Below, piece after piece: positions 27,135 to 35,479 of a DNA stretch of 64,000 bases. The DNA lies in contig NZ_LNCI01000009.1 of assembly GCF_001509585.1 (NCBI RefSeq), positions 1 to 64,000 on the forward strand. The letters run 5' to 3'. How positions within the stretch are numbered: the stretch's first letter is position 1; each line of letters opens with the position of its first letter. The notes beneath the pieces are model-generated. The model made no database searches. It saw nothing but the letters and a program-made list of their open reading frames with translations, and was not told the origin of the DNA. The translations under genes were made by a program, and so were the position numbers. This DNA is from Tropicimonas marinistellae (GTDB lineage Bacteria > Pseudomonadota > Alphaproteobacteria > Rhodobacterales > Rhodobacteraceae).

Positions 27135-27338
27135 ATGGAAAAGGTCATCTCCGCCCCCGCCGTCGAAACCGGTATTTCCGGCGCTTTCGAATCCCTGCGC
27201 GTGAAATACGACCAGTATCGGCTTTATCGTCGTACTATCAATGAGTTGTCATCCTTGAGCGACCGTAGCCTGTCGGATCTCGGACTGAGCCGAGCAATGA
27301 TCAAAGGGCTCGCGCACGAGACCGCCTACGGTCAGTGA
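27135..27338 (+). CDS. DUF1127 protein 3
   Basis: 67 residues from MEKVISAP, with the C-terminal DUF1127 motif YRRTINELSSLSDRSLSDLGLSRAMIKGLAHE. The ATG at 27135 has AGGA nine bases upstream; an ATG two codons earlier (27129) is too close to that site. The gene is followed within 30 bases by a CcsR-type sRNA, so it forms a second, one-unit version of the ccaF1-ccsR pair. Confidence 0.83.
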   Translation: MEKVISAPAVETGISGAFESLRVKYDQYRLYRRTINELSSLSDRSLSDLGLSRAMIKGLAHETAYGQ

Positions 27339-27366
27339 ATTAACGAATAGAAAACGATACCGTTAT

Positions 27367-27447
27367 TCGGAAAACCCCTCCTCCTCCCTGGGTTTACCGA
27401 ATTGGCGGCGGCGCCTTCCTCCTCCCTGGCGCCGCCGCCATTTTTTT
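27367..27447 (+). ncRNA. CcsR-type sRNA 5 with terminator
   Basis: Stem 1 AACCC/GGGTT inside CGG/CCG, stem 2 GGCGGCGGCGCC/GGCGCCGCCGCC, both loops with CCTCCTCCC, then ATTTTTTTG. It is a complete CcsR unit linked to the third DUF1127 gene. Confidence 0.85.
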
Positions 27448-27522
27448 GTCAATTGTACAATTTTGCGCTCCACGCATATCGGAACTGCCAATCAAAGGGC
27501 TACCAGATTCTCATGGGGCATC

Positions 27523-27572
27523 TATGTTGTGAACCAACGAGAGCGCTAACATTTCCTTCACGAAATCGCTCT
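27523..27572 (+). promoter_or_regulatory. shared DUF1127 leader element, copy D
   Basis: Candidate -10 TATGTT (27523-27528) and GCGCTAACA at 27543, the same -10-to-motif distance as in the other copies. AGAGCG (27540-27545) pairs with CGCTCT (27567-27572). The upstream GCATAGC motif is not clearly present. Confidence 0.5.
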
Positions 27573-27623
27573 TGATCACCGGTTCGGGGCATGGGGTCCC
27601 GAACATATCCGAGGAAAAGAACC

Positions 27624-27842
27624 ATGGCTTTTGTTAACACTGAAACCCGTCTCAACAACGGTTTGGTTTCCAGCTGGTTCTCGGGCCTGATTGCCAGTTT
27701 CTCCGCAAGCATGGAACGCCGCCGTGCGTTTCTGCAAACACGGTCTGAACTGAACGCGATGACCGACCGCGAGCTGTCCGACATAGGGATCACCCGCTTC
27801 GCCATCAACGATGTCGCTCGTGATGCGGCACGCATGGCCTGA
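27624..27842 (+). CDS. DUF1127 protein 4
   Basis: 72 residues; motif region MERRRAFLQTRSELNAMTDRELSDIGITRFAINDVARDAAR. The usual YRR is replaced by RRR-AF, so it is a divergent member. Start MAFVNTET with GAGGAAAAG upstream. It ends the four-gene DUF1127 array. Confidence 0.83.
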   Translation: MAFVNTETRLNNGLVSSWFSGLIASFSASMERRRAFLQTRSELNAMTDRELSDIGITRFAINDVARDAARMA

Positions 27843-27866
27843 CCAAAGCAGAGACACAGTCATCGG

Positions 27867-27938
27867 ACGGCCGTCTCCTCCCTTGCCGATCCGGTCCCAC
27901 GGCCGCACCATTGTCCCTGGTGCGGCCGTTGTTTTTTG
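27867..27938 (+). ncRNA. degenerate CcsR-like double hairpin and terminator
   Basis: After DUF1127 gene 4 comes a weak hairpin region with one CTCCTCCC (27875-27882), then a strong stem CGGCCGCACCA/TGGTGCGGCCG with loop TTGTCCC and a TTGTTTTTT tail. The layout copies the CcsR units, but the second loop has lost CCTCC. The terminator is certain; sRNA function is doubtful. Confidence 0.5.
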
Positions 27939-28037
27939 TGCGCCGACAGGCGCGGCTCAACGACCGTTCGATACAGAAAATGTATGGTGGGAGGGAAACC
28001 AACAGGCGATGGGCGGTCTTGCCGCTATTGCACCGCT

Positions 28038-28451
28038 TCAGGGACGAAACTCGACCGCGCTGTGGGCGACGACTGGCGGCGGCGTGGATCTCTCGCGGCG
28101 CCCGACCCTTTCGCAAACAGCCAGAATACTCTCAATGTCGACCGGTTTGCGCAACGCGGCCGCCACCGCCGGAGACATGGCAAAGAGCTTTCGCTGTGAG
28201 TAGACCGCTGAGCCAGTCACCACAACGACCTTGCATCGGGGGTTCCGGTAGGTGGCCAGTGTCGCCACGCCCAAAGCATTTTGCCCGTTCAGACAGAGAT
28301 CAAGCAAGACCAGGTCGAAGCCGGTGGACTTCAGCGCGTCAAGTGCGGCGGTTTCCGTGTCGGCAACGCAGGTCTCATGGCCGGCTGCCTTGAGGGACTG
28401 AGCCCAAAGCGATTGAACGTTCGGGTCGTCCTGGACAACCAGTGCTTTCAT
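28038..28451 (-). CDS. stand-alone receiver-domain response regulator
   Basis: 137 residues: a single CheY-like receiver with acidic pocket D8/D9, phospho-acceptor D51 in VLLDLCLNG and the conserved K102 in LRKPVD, then a short basic tail. There is no output domain, so it works by binding a partner or as a phosphorelay step. Neither a kinase nor a partner gene is adjacent. Confidence 0.85.
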   Translation of the reverse strand: MKALVVQDDPNVQSLWAQSLKAAGHETCVADTETAALDALKSTGFDLVLLDLCLNGQNALGVATLATYRNPRCKVVVVTGSAVYSQRKLFAMSPAVAAALRKPVDIESILAVCERVGRRERSTPPPVVAHSAVEFRP

Positions 28452-28525
28452 TCAACTTCTCCGCGACTCGACCGGTGCCTAAGAGACCAGTCCGGGGCTC
28501 TTATTTACACACATAATGTCGCAGG

Positions 28526-30886
28526 TCAAAAGGGCACATCACCGGCCGAGGCGGCTGGAACCACGAATTTCGCGACAACTTTTTTCACGCCCGCTTTATC
28601 AAACGCGATCTCCAGCTTGTCGCCCTCGACACCCGTCACCGCGCCGTAACCGAATTTTTGATGGAACACCCGGTCGCCCTGCCCGAAGGCGGAGACGGCG
28701 TCGAGGTCAATCACCACGTTCCGGCTTTCTTTCGGCTGGCTCATCCCGCGCATGTCGCCGCGGGCCTGCATGCGTTTCCAGCCGGGCGAGTTGTAGACAT
28801 CCGCGCGCGAAGCCCGGTCGTGCAGGGTGGAACTCGCGGGTTGTGCCGCCGCACCGAACCCGCCGCCGTAGAGCCCCGGCGGGGTGAGAACGTCCACATG
28901 GTCCTCCGGCAATTCGTCGATAAACCGCGACGGAAGCGCCGACTGCCATTGGCCGTAAATCCTACGATTTGCGGCGAAGGAGATGGTGCAGAGTTCCTCC
29001 GCTCGGGTGATACCCACGTAGGCCAGCCGCCGCTCCTCCTCCAGCCCTTTCAGGCCTGTTTCATCCATCGCCCGCTGCGAGGGAAACAGTCCATCTTCCC
29101 AGCCCGGCAGGAACACGGCAGGGAACTCCAGGCCCTTGGCAGCGTGCAGCGTCATCAGCGTGACCTTGGCTTCCGAATCCTCTGTCTCGTTGTCCATGAT
29201 CAGCGCGACGTGCTCCAAGAAACCTTGCAGGTTCTCAAAGGATTCCAGCGCTTTCACGAGTTCCTTGAGATTTTCGAGCCGCCCCGGCGCTTCCGGCGTC
29301 TTGTCGTTCTGCCAATGCTCGGTATAGCCCGATTCCTCCAGAATAATCTCGGCCAGTTCAATGTGGCTCTGATCGGGGTTGCGCGCCCGCGCGTTCCAAC
29401 GGTCGATTCCAGCCACCAGTTCGGCGAGCGATTTGGCCCCTTTGCCGGTGAGTCCCTTACCGGCCAGTAAGATCCGTGCCCCCTCCACGAGGTTCACCCC
29501 GTTGGCCCGCGCGGCGATTTGGATCTTCTGTTGCGCCTTGTCACCGAGGCCGCGTTTGGGAGTATTGACGATACGTTCGAAGGCCAAATCGTCGTCCGGA
29601 CTCACCGCGAGGCGGAAATAGGCCATGGCATCGCGGATTTCCATCCGCTCATAGAAACGTGGACCTCCGATCACGCGATAGGGCAAGCCGATTGTCAGGA
29701 ACCGGTCTTCGAAGGCGCGCATCTGGTGGCTGGCCCGCACGAGGATGGCACATTCGTCGAGCCCCACGGGGCGTAGGCCACGGGTGCCTTGCCCCATGGC
29801 CTCAAGCTCCTCGCCGACCCAGCGCGCCTCCTCCTCGCCGTCCCAGTGGCCGATCAGGCGGACCTTTTCGCCCCCCTCCGCTTCGGTCCAGAGCGTCTTG
29901 CCGAGCCGCCCCTTGTTGGCGGCGATCACCCCAGAGGCGGCGGCAAGAATGTGCGCCGTGGAGCGGTAGTTCTGCTCCAGCCGGATTACCTTCGCGCCCG
30001 GAAAATCCTTTTCGAACCGAAGGATATTCCCCACCTCGGCACCACGCCAACCATAGATTGACTGGTCGTCATCGCCGACGCAGCAGATGTTCTGATGCCC
30101 GCCCGCGAGCAGACGCAACCACAAGTACTGCGCGACATTGGTGTCCTGATATTCGTCGACAAGGATGTAGCGGAACCAGCGCCGATACTGCTGCAAAACG
30201 TCATCGTGGCGCTGAAATATGGTCACGACATGCAGCAACAAGTCACCGAAATCCACTGCGTTGAGTGTTCGCAGCCGCGCCTGGTATTCAGAATAGAGCG
30301 GAACGGCCTTGTGATCGAAGGCGCCGGCCTCGGCCGCAGGTACCGCATCGGGCGTCCACGCACGGTTTTTCCAATTGTCGATAATCGAAGCCAATGCACG
30401 CGGTGGCCAGCGTTTCTCATCGATATTGGCCGCGACGATGAGTTGCTTGAGCAAACGGATCTGGTCGTCCGTATCGAGAATCGTGAAATTGGACTTGAGA
30501 TCAACGAGCTCGGCGTGCCGGCGCAGCAGTTTCACGCAAATCGCATGGAACGTGCCGAGCCAGGGCATCCCCTCGACCGTCTGCCCCAAGTGCCGCGCGA
30601 CGCGTTCCTTCATCTCCCTCGCCGCCTTGTTGGTGAAGGTTACGGCGAGAATCTCGTTTGGGCGCGCAGTGCCGGTGCTCAACAGATGTGCAATACGGGT
30701 GGTCAGCGCTTTGGTTTTGCCAGTTCCGGCCCCGGCCAACATCAGCACAGGCCCCTCCAGCGCCTCCACGGCCTCGCGCTGAGCCGGGTTCAGATCGTCC
30801 AGATAGGTGGCTGGCCGCGCCGCAAGGGCGCGCTGCGACAACGGAACGGCGGCCTCGAAGGCCTCGCTTTCATCGAAACTGCTCAT
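28526..30886 (-). CDS. uvrD: UvrD/PcrA-family DNA helicase
   Basis: 3'-5' superfamily 1 helicase of nucleotide excision and mismatch repair. 786 residues: Walker A LAGAGTGKTKALTTR, motif Ia TFTNKAAREMKER, motif II VDEYQDTN, motif III GDDDQSIYGWRGA, motif IV LEQNYRS, motif V LMTLHAAKGLEFPAVF, motif VI AYVGITRAEE. A LexA box lies 41 bases upstream, so SOS induction is expected. Confidence 0.96.
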   Translation of the reverse strand: MSSFDESEAFEAAVPLSQRALAARPATYLDDLNPAQREAVEALEGPVLMLAGAGTGKTKALTTRIAHLLSTGTARPNEILAVTFTNKAAREMKERVARHLGQTVEGMPWLGTFHAICVKLLRRHAELVDLKSNFTILDTDDQIRLLKQLIVAANIDEKRWPPRALASIIDNWKNRAWTPDAVPAAEAGAFDHKAVPLYSEYQARLRTLNAVDFGDLLLHVVTIFQRHDDVLQQYRRWFRYILVDEYQDTNVAQYLWLRLLAGGHQNICCVGDDDQSIYGWRGAEVGNILRFEKDFPGAKVIRLEQNYRSTAHILAAASGVIAANKGRLGKTLWTEAEGGEKVRLIGHWDGEEEARWVGEELEAMGQGTRGLRPVGLDECAILVRASHQMRAFEDRFLTIGLPYRVIGGPRFYERMEIRDAMAYFRLAVSPDDDLAFERIVNTPKRGLGDKAQQKIQIAARANGVNLVEGARILLAGKGLTGKGAKSLAELVAGIDRWNARARNPDQSHIELAEIILEESGYTEHWQNDKTPEAPGRLENLKELVKALESFENLQGFLEHVALIMDNETEDSEAKVTLMTLHAAKGLEFPAVFLPGWEDGLFPSQRAMDETGLKGLEEERRLAYVGITRAEELCTISFAANRRIYGQWQSALPSRFIDELPEDHVDVLTPPGLYGGGFGAAAQPASSTLHDRASRADVYNSPGWKRMQARGDMRGMSQPKESRNVVIDLDAVSAFGQGDRVFHQKFGYGAVTGVEGDKLEIAFDKAGVKKVVAKFVVPAASAGDVPF

Positions 30887-30926
30887 AGTGGCAGTCTACG
30901 CCGGAGCGACGGCAAGGGAAACCTAT

Positions 30927-30941
30927 GTTCTCCATGTGTTC
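30927..30941. promoter_or_regulatory. LexA (SOS) box upstream of uvrD
   Basis: GTTC-TCCATGT-GTTC, an exact match to the alphaproteobacterial LexA operator GTTC-N7-GTTC, 41 bases before the uvrD start codon. Confidence 0.85.
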
Positions 30942-31196
30942 CTAAAATCCGCCGAGCCAACGGAACTTGCTGACCAAAGCGCGCGTTCCGTCTGCCAAAA
31001 CCCAGTACCACGGCAACACGTCGGGCGGCTTTGCGTGCTACACGGAACGTCGCGGCCGTCTCGCAAAGCATCACCACTTCATCACGCGATTTGCATTGGG
31101 GCCGGTCAATTGTATGGCCGCGCCCGTGGTAGGATGCCACGGTATCTGCATGAACGAACATGCCGACCGTTGGATAGAAAGAGGTATCACGCCCGA

Positions 31197-31244
31197 CTTG
31201 CAAACTCTGCAAATTTGCCGTCGGTGGATTAGACGCTTTGCAAA
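31197..31244 (+). promoter_or_regulatory. TTTGCAAA-type half-sites upstream of pyc
   Basis: Three copies: CTTGCAAA (31197-31204), TCTGCAAA (31206-31213) and TTTGCAAA (31237-31244). TTTGCAAA is the half-site of RamB/ScfR-family regulators (e.g. PccR of R. sphaeroides) that control acyl-CoA and anaplerotic genes. The last copy is 87 bases before the pyc start. Confidence 0.45.
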
Positions 31245-31330
31245 TTTTCACTTGCGCTGCGTTGCAGCATGCCTTTCATTGCCAGCCAGCCAATGCGCAG
31301 GTCTTTTCGCTCGCACAGAAGGAGGCAACT

Positions 31331-34300
31331 GTGGCCGATTTCCAGAAGATCCTCGTAGCCAACCGCGGCGAGATCGCTATACGCGTCATGCGCGCGGCGA
31401 GCGAATTGCGGAAGCAGACCGTCGCGGTTTACGCCGAAGAAGACAAGCTCTCGCTGCACCGTTTCAAGGCTGACGAGGCCTATCGGATCGGAGAGGGATT
31501 GGGGCCGGTGGCAGCTTATCTGTCGATCGACGAGATCATTCGGGTGGCCAAGGCCTGCGGCGCCGACGCGATCCACCCGGGGTACGGCCTGCTGTCGGAG
31601 AACCCCGACTTCGTGGATGCCTGCACCGCCAACGGAATCGCCTTCATCGGCCCGAAGTCGGATACGATGCGCCAGCTTGGCGACAAGGCAAGCGCCCGAC
31701 AGGTCGCAATCGAGGCCGATGTCCCGGTGATTCCGGCGACCGGTGTGCTGGGCGACGACATGGCGGAGATCAAGCGGCAGGCGGCCGAAATCGGCTATCC
31801 ACTGATGCTCAAGGCCTCCTGGGGCGGCGGCGGTCGCGGCATGCGGCCGATCTACTCCGAGGAAGAGCTTCAGGAGAAGGTGCTGGAAGGCCGGCGCGAG
31901 GCCGAAGCGGCCTTCGGCAATGGCGAAGGTTTCCTGGAAAAAATGATCACCCGTGCACGCCATGTGGAGGTGCAGATCCTCGGCGATCACCACGGCAAAA
32001 TCTACCACTTGTGGGAGCGGGATTGCTCTGTGCAACGGCGCAACCAGAAAGTGGTGGAACGCGCTCCTGCTCCCTACCTGTCGAGCGCCCAACGGGAAAA
32101 ACTCTGCAATCTCGGCAAGAAGATCTGCGAGCATGTGGATTACCAATGTGCCGGTACGGTCGAGTTCCTGATGGATATGGAAACCGGTGAATTTTACTTC
32201 ATCGAGGTCAACCCCCGCGTGCAGGTGGAGCACACGGTGACCGAGGAAGTCACCGGCATCGACATCGTGCGCGCGCAGATCCTCGTCACCGAGGGCAAGA
32301 GCCTCGTGGAGGCCACCGGCGTGGCCAGCCAGTACGACGTGAAACTCGACGGCCACGCGATGCAGGCCCGGATCACCACAGAGGATCCGCGCAACAATTT
32401 CATCCCCGATTACGGCCGCATCACCGGCTACCGGGGCGCGACCGGCATGGGCGTGCGGCTCGATGGCGGGACCGCCTATTCCGGTGCCGTCATCACCCGC
32501 TACTACGATTCCCTGCTCGAAAAGTTGACCGTCTGGGCACCGACGCCGGAGGCCGCCATCGCCCGCATGAGCCGGGCGCTGCGTGAGTTCCGGGTACGCG
32601 GCGTGGCCACCAATATCAACTTCGTCGACAACCTGCTGAGCCACCCGCAGTTTCTCAACAACGAATACCATACGAAGTTCATCGACGAGACCCCGGACCT
32701 CTTCATATTCCCGCGTCGCAAGGACCGGGCGACGAAACTGCTGCGTTACATCGCCGATGTCACCGTGAACGGACATCCCGACGTCGCGGGCCGCCCCAGA
32801 CCGCCTGCCGACATCCGCGAGCCGAAAGTGCCGCCGTTCAATAACGACCGGCTTGTGCCTGGAACCCGGAATATCCTTGACGACTTCGGGCCTCAGGCCG
32901 TGGCCGACTGGATGGCCGATCAGACTCAGCTTCTGATCACCGACACGACAATGCGCGACGCCCACCAAAGCCTGCTCGCCACCCGAATGCGTTCCATCGA
33001 CATGATCCGGATCGCCCCGACCTATGCCGCCAACCTGCCGCAACTCTTCTCGGTCGAATGTTGGGGAGGCGCCACATTCGACGTTGCCTACAGGTTTTTG
33101 CAAGAATGCCCCTGGCAGCGATTGCGGGATATTCGCGCGGCGATGCCGAACCTTCTCACCCAGATGCTTCTGCGCGGCAGCAATGGAGTCGGTTACACCA
33201 ACTATCCCGACAATGTCGTGCGGGCCTTCGTGAAACAGGCGGCCGATACCGGGATCGACCTGTTCCGAGTGTTCGACCCGCTCAACTGGGTAGAGAATAT
33301 GCGCGTCTCCATGGATGCGGTGCTGGAAGCAGATCGTGTCCTGGAAGGCTCGATCTGCTACACCGGCGACATCCATGACCCCGACCGCGCCAAGTACGAC
33401 CTCAAGTATTACGTGAGCCTGGCCAAGGAGTTGAAAGACGCGGGCACCCATATCCTTGGCCTGAAGGACATGGGCGGGTTGGTGAAACCGGCCGCCGCGA
33501 CGGCGCTCGTCAAGGCGCTCAAGGAAGAGACCGGCCTACCCATTCATTTCCATACCCACGACACAGCGGGTATCGCTTGCGCCTCGATCCTCGCGGCCTC
33601 CGAGGCCGGCGTGGATGCCATCGACTGCGCAATGGATGCGCTTTCCGGCAATACGTCGCAGGCGACCCTCGGCACCGTGGTCGAGGCCCTGCGCCATTCG
33701 CCCAGGGACACTGGGCTCGACATCGACGCGATCCGGCAAATCTCGAATTACTGGGAACGCGTGCGCCAGCACTACGCCGCCTTCGAATCCGGCATGCAAT
33801 CTCCGTCATCGGAGGTCTACCTGCACGAGATGCCAGGTGGCCAGTTCACCAATCTCAAGGCGCAGGCACGCTCCATGGGGCTGGAGGAGCGCTGGCACGA
33901 GGTCGCAAGGACCTATGCCGATGTGAATCAGATGTTCGGCGACGTGATCAAGGTCACGCCGATTGCGAAGACCGTGGGCGATCTCGCCCTGATGCTGGTC
34001 AGCCAGGAGATGACTTGCGAGGACCTGCTTAAGTCGGACACGGAATTCTCCTTCCCCGACAGCGTGAAGACACTGATGCGCGGCGAGGTCGGCCAGGCCC
34101 ACGGCGGCTTCCCGGATGCCATCGTCAAGAAGGTGCTCGGCGATGAGGAACCGATCTCCGAACGCCCCGGCTCGCGCCTCGCGCCGGCCGATCTGGAGGT
34201 AGAGCGCAAGGCGCTCTCCGAACGTCTTGGGATCGCCATCGACGACGAAGACCTCAATGGTTTCATGATGTATCCGAAGGTGTTCACCGACTACGTCGCC

Positions 34301-34780
34301 CGCCACGAGGAGTACGGTCCGGTCCGGGTTCTGCCGACCCATGCCTACTTCTACGGTATGGAGCCTTCCGAGCAGATCACGCCGGAGATCGAACCCGGCA
34401 AGTCGCTGGAAATCCGGATGCAGGCGGTGTCGGACACCAATGAGGAAGGCGAGGTCAAGGTCTTCTTCGAACTCAATGGCGAGCCGCGCACGATCCGCGT
34501 GCCAGACCGCAAGTTGCAAAGCACGGTGGCGGCACGCCCCAAGGCAGAGGCCGGCAATCCCGACCACATCGGCGCGCCGATGCCCGGCTCCATCGCCACG
34601 GTGGCGGTAAAAGCCGGACAGAAACTCTCTGCCGGCGATCTGATGGTCACGATCGAGGCGATGAAGATGGAAACCGGCATTCATGCCGAGCGGGACGCGG
34701 TGGTCAAGGCGGTGCATATCCATCCCGGCGATCAGATCGACGCAAAGGACCTGCTGATCGAATTGGAAAGCGCGCCTTAG
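31331..34780 (+). CDS. pyc: pyruvate carboxylase
   Basis: Biotin enzyme making oxaloacetate from pyruvate, HCO3- and ATP. 1149 residues, full length: biotin carboxylase (KILVANRGEIAIRVMRAA to about 460, with the Gly-rich ATP loop KASWGGGGRGM), carboxyltransferase from about 530 (LLITDTTMRDAHQSLLATR), and a C-terminal biotinyl domain with the modified Lys in EAMKMET. The GTG start at 31331 has a perfect AGGAGG five bases before it. No gene follows closely. Confidence 0.97.
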   Translation: MADFQKILVANRGEIAIRVMRAASELRKQTVAVYAEEDKLSLHRFKADEAYRIGEGLGPVAAYLSIDEIIRVAKACGADAIHPGYGLLSENPDFVDACTANGIAFIGPKSDTMRQLGDKASARQVAIEADVPVIPATGVLGDDMAEIKRQAAEIGYPLMLKASWGGGGRGMRPIYSEEELQEKVLEGRREAEAAFGNGEGFLEKMITRARHVEVQILGDHHGKIYHLWERDCSVQRRNQKVVERAPAPYLSSAQREKLCNLGKKICEHVDYQCAGTVEFLMDMETGEFYFIEVNPRVQVEHTVTEEVTGIDIVRAQILVTEGKSLVEATGVASQYDVKLDGHAMQARITTEDPRNNFIPDYGRITGYRGATGMGVRLDGGTAYSGAVITRYYDSLLEKLTVWAPTPEAAIARMSRALREFRVRGVATNINFVDNLLSHPQFLNNEYHTKFIDETPDLFIFPRRKDRATKLLRYIADVTVNGHPDVAGRPRPPADIREPKVPPFNNDRLVPGTRNILDDFGPQAVADWMADQTQLLITDTTMRDAHQSLLATRMRSIDMIRIAPTYAANLPQLFSVECWGGATFDVAYRFLQECPWQRLRDIRAAMPNLLTQMLLRGSNGVGYTNYPDNVVRAFVKQAADTGIDLFRVFDPLNWVENMRVSMDAVLEADRVLEGSICYTGDIHDPDRAKYDLKYYVSLAKELKDAGTHILGLKDMGGLVKPAAATALVKALKEETGLPIHFHTHDTAGIACASILAASEAGVDAIDCAMDALSGNTSQATLGTVVEALRHSPRDTGLDIDAIRQISNYWERVRQHYAAFESGMQSPSSEVYLHEMPGGQFTNLKAQARSMGLEERWHEVARTYADVNQMFGDVIKVTPIAKTVGDLALMLVSQEMTCEDLLKSDTEFSFPDSVKTLMRGEVGQAHGGFPDAIVKKVLGDEEPISERPGSRLAPADLEVERKALSERLGIAIDDEDLNGFMMYPKVFTDYVARHEEYGPVRVLPTHAYFYGMEPSEQITPEIEPGKSLEIRMQAVSDTNEEGEVKVFFELNGEPRTIRVPDRKLQSTVAARPKAEAGNPDHIGAPMPGSIATVAVKAGQKLSAGDLMVTIEAMKMETGIHAERDAVVKAVHIHPGDQIDAKDLLIELESAP

Positions 34781-35086
34781 CAGCCGCCCACCTGGACCTT
34801 GTCGAGCCTCGAAGCCGCGCATGGTCCGGCCAGCCCAGCCGGTCCTCCCCGCAGAACCCGGCCCCGAGTTGCGTGCCGTGCCTGCGCCGCGACGCGCCGA
34901 ATAACCGGTTTCGCCAATGAGACGCGCCATCCACCGATGGCCGGCACCGAGAAGCCGAATCCTAATGGTATTTTTCCGATGCTGGACAATCCGTACGCGG
35001 TCCGCATCTCCTGATCGGAGGGAGGGTGCAACCGTGAACCGGCACGCGCTCCAGAGCCAGGCATCCCAATAGCGACAGGGACGAAT
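34781..35086. other. intergenic, pyc to MAPEG gene
   Basis: 306 bases with no gene-like frame. No strong hairpin with a T-run found after pyc. Presumably carries the promoter of the MAPEG gene. Confidence 0.4.
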
Positions 35087-35473
35087 ATGTTAACCGTCAC
35101 ACCGATCTACGCCGGCCTTCTTGGCCTTCTCTTCGCCGCCCTGAGTGCGCGTGTCATTCTTGCCCGCAAAAGGCTGAGCATTTCGCTTGGCGACGGCGGC
35201 GCGGCTGACATGGAACGGCACATCCGTATCCAGGGGAATTGTGCGGAATATGCCCCGCTGGGCTTGCTCCTGCTGGCAATCGCCGAAATGCAGGGTATGC
35301 CCGGTTGGGTCGTGCACCTGTTCGGCGCCATGCTGTTTCTCGGTCGCGTTACCCATGCCTGGAGCTTGAGCCAGGTTCCTCAGAACCTGTCGGCGCGGGT
35401 CGTCGGCATGGGCTTGACGCTTGGGATGATCGTCACGGTTGCGATGGCCAACATCTTGCATGCATTGGTCTGA
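35087..35473 (+). CDS. MAPEG-family membrane protein
   Basis: 128 residues with four transmembrane helices. Family landmarks are LSARVILARKRLSISLGDGG, the RIQGNCAEYAPLGLLLLA segment (MAPEG E-x-x-P) and GRVTHAW. MAPEG proteins are membrane glutathione transferases or eicosanoid enzymes in eukaryotes; the bacterial role is uncertain, perhaps glutathione-linked detoxification. Converges with the panE-like gene. Confidence 0.88.
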   Translation: MLTVTPIYAGLLGLLFAALSARVILARKRLSISLGDGGAADMERHIRIQGNCAEYAPLGLLLLAIAEMQGMPGWVVHLFGAMLFLGRVTHAWSLSQVPQNLSARVVGMGLTLGMIVTVAMANILHALV

Positions 35474-35479
35474 ACCCGA

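Noticed and set aside
30883-31251. 122-codon minus-strand open frame upstream of uvrD
   Set aside because: Covers the LexA box and the pyc promoter region; the translation resembles no family.
31229-33451. 740-codon open frame on the minus strand opposite pyc
   Set aside because: It is fully antisense to a full-length pyruvate carboxylase. GC-rich DNA produces such frames, and its translation has no family resemblance.
33806-34930. 374-codon minus-strand open frame over the pyc 3' end
   Set aside because: Antisense to the carboxyltransferase and biotinyl domains; no recognisable motif.
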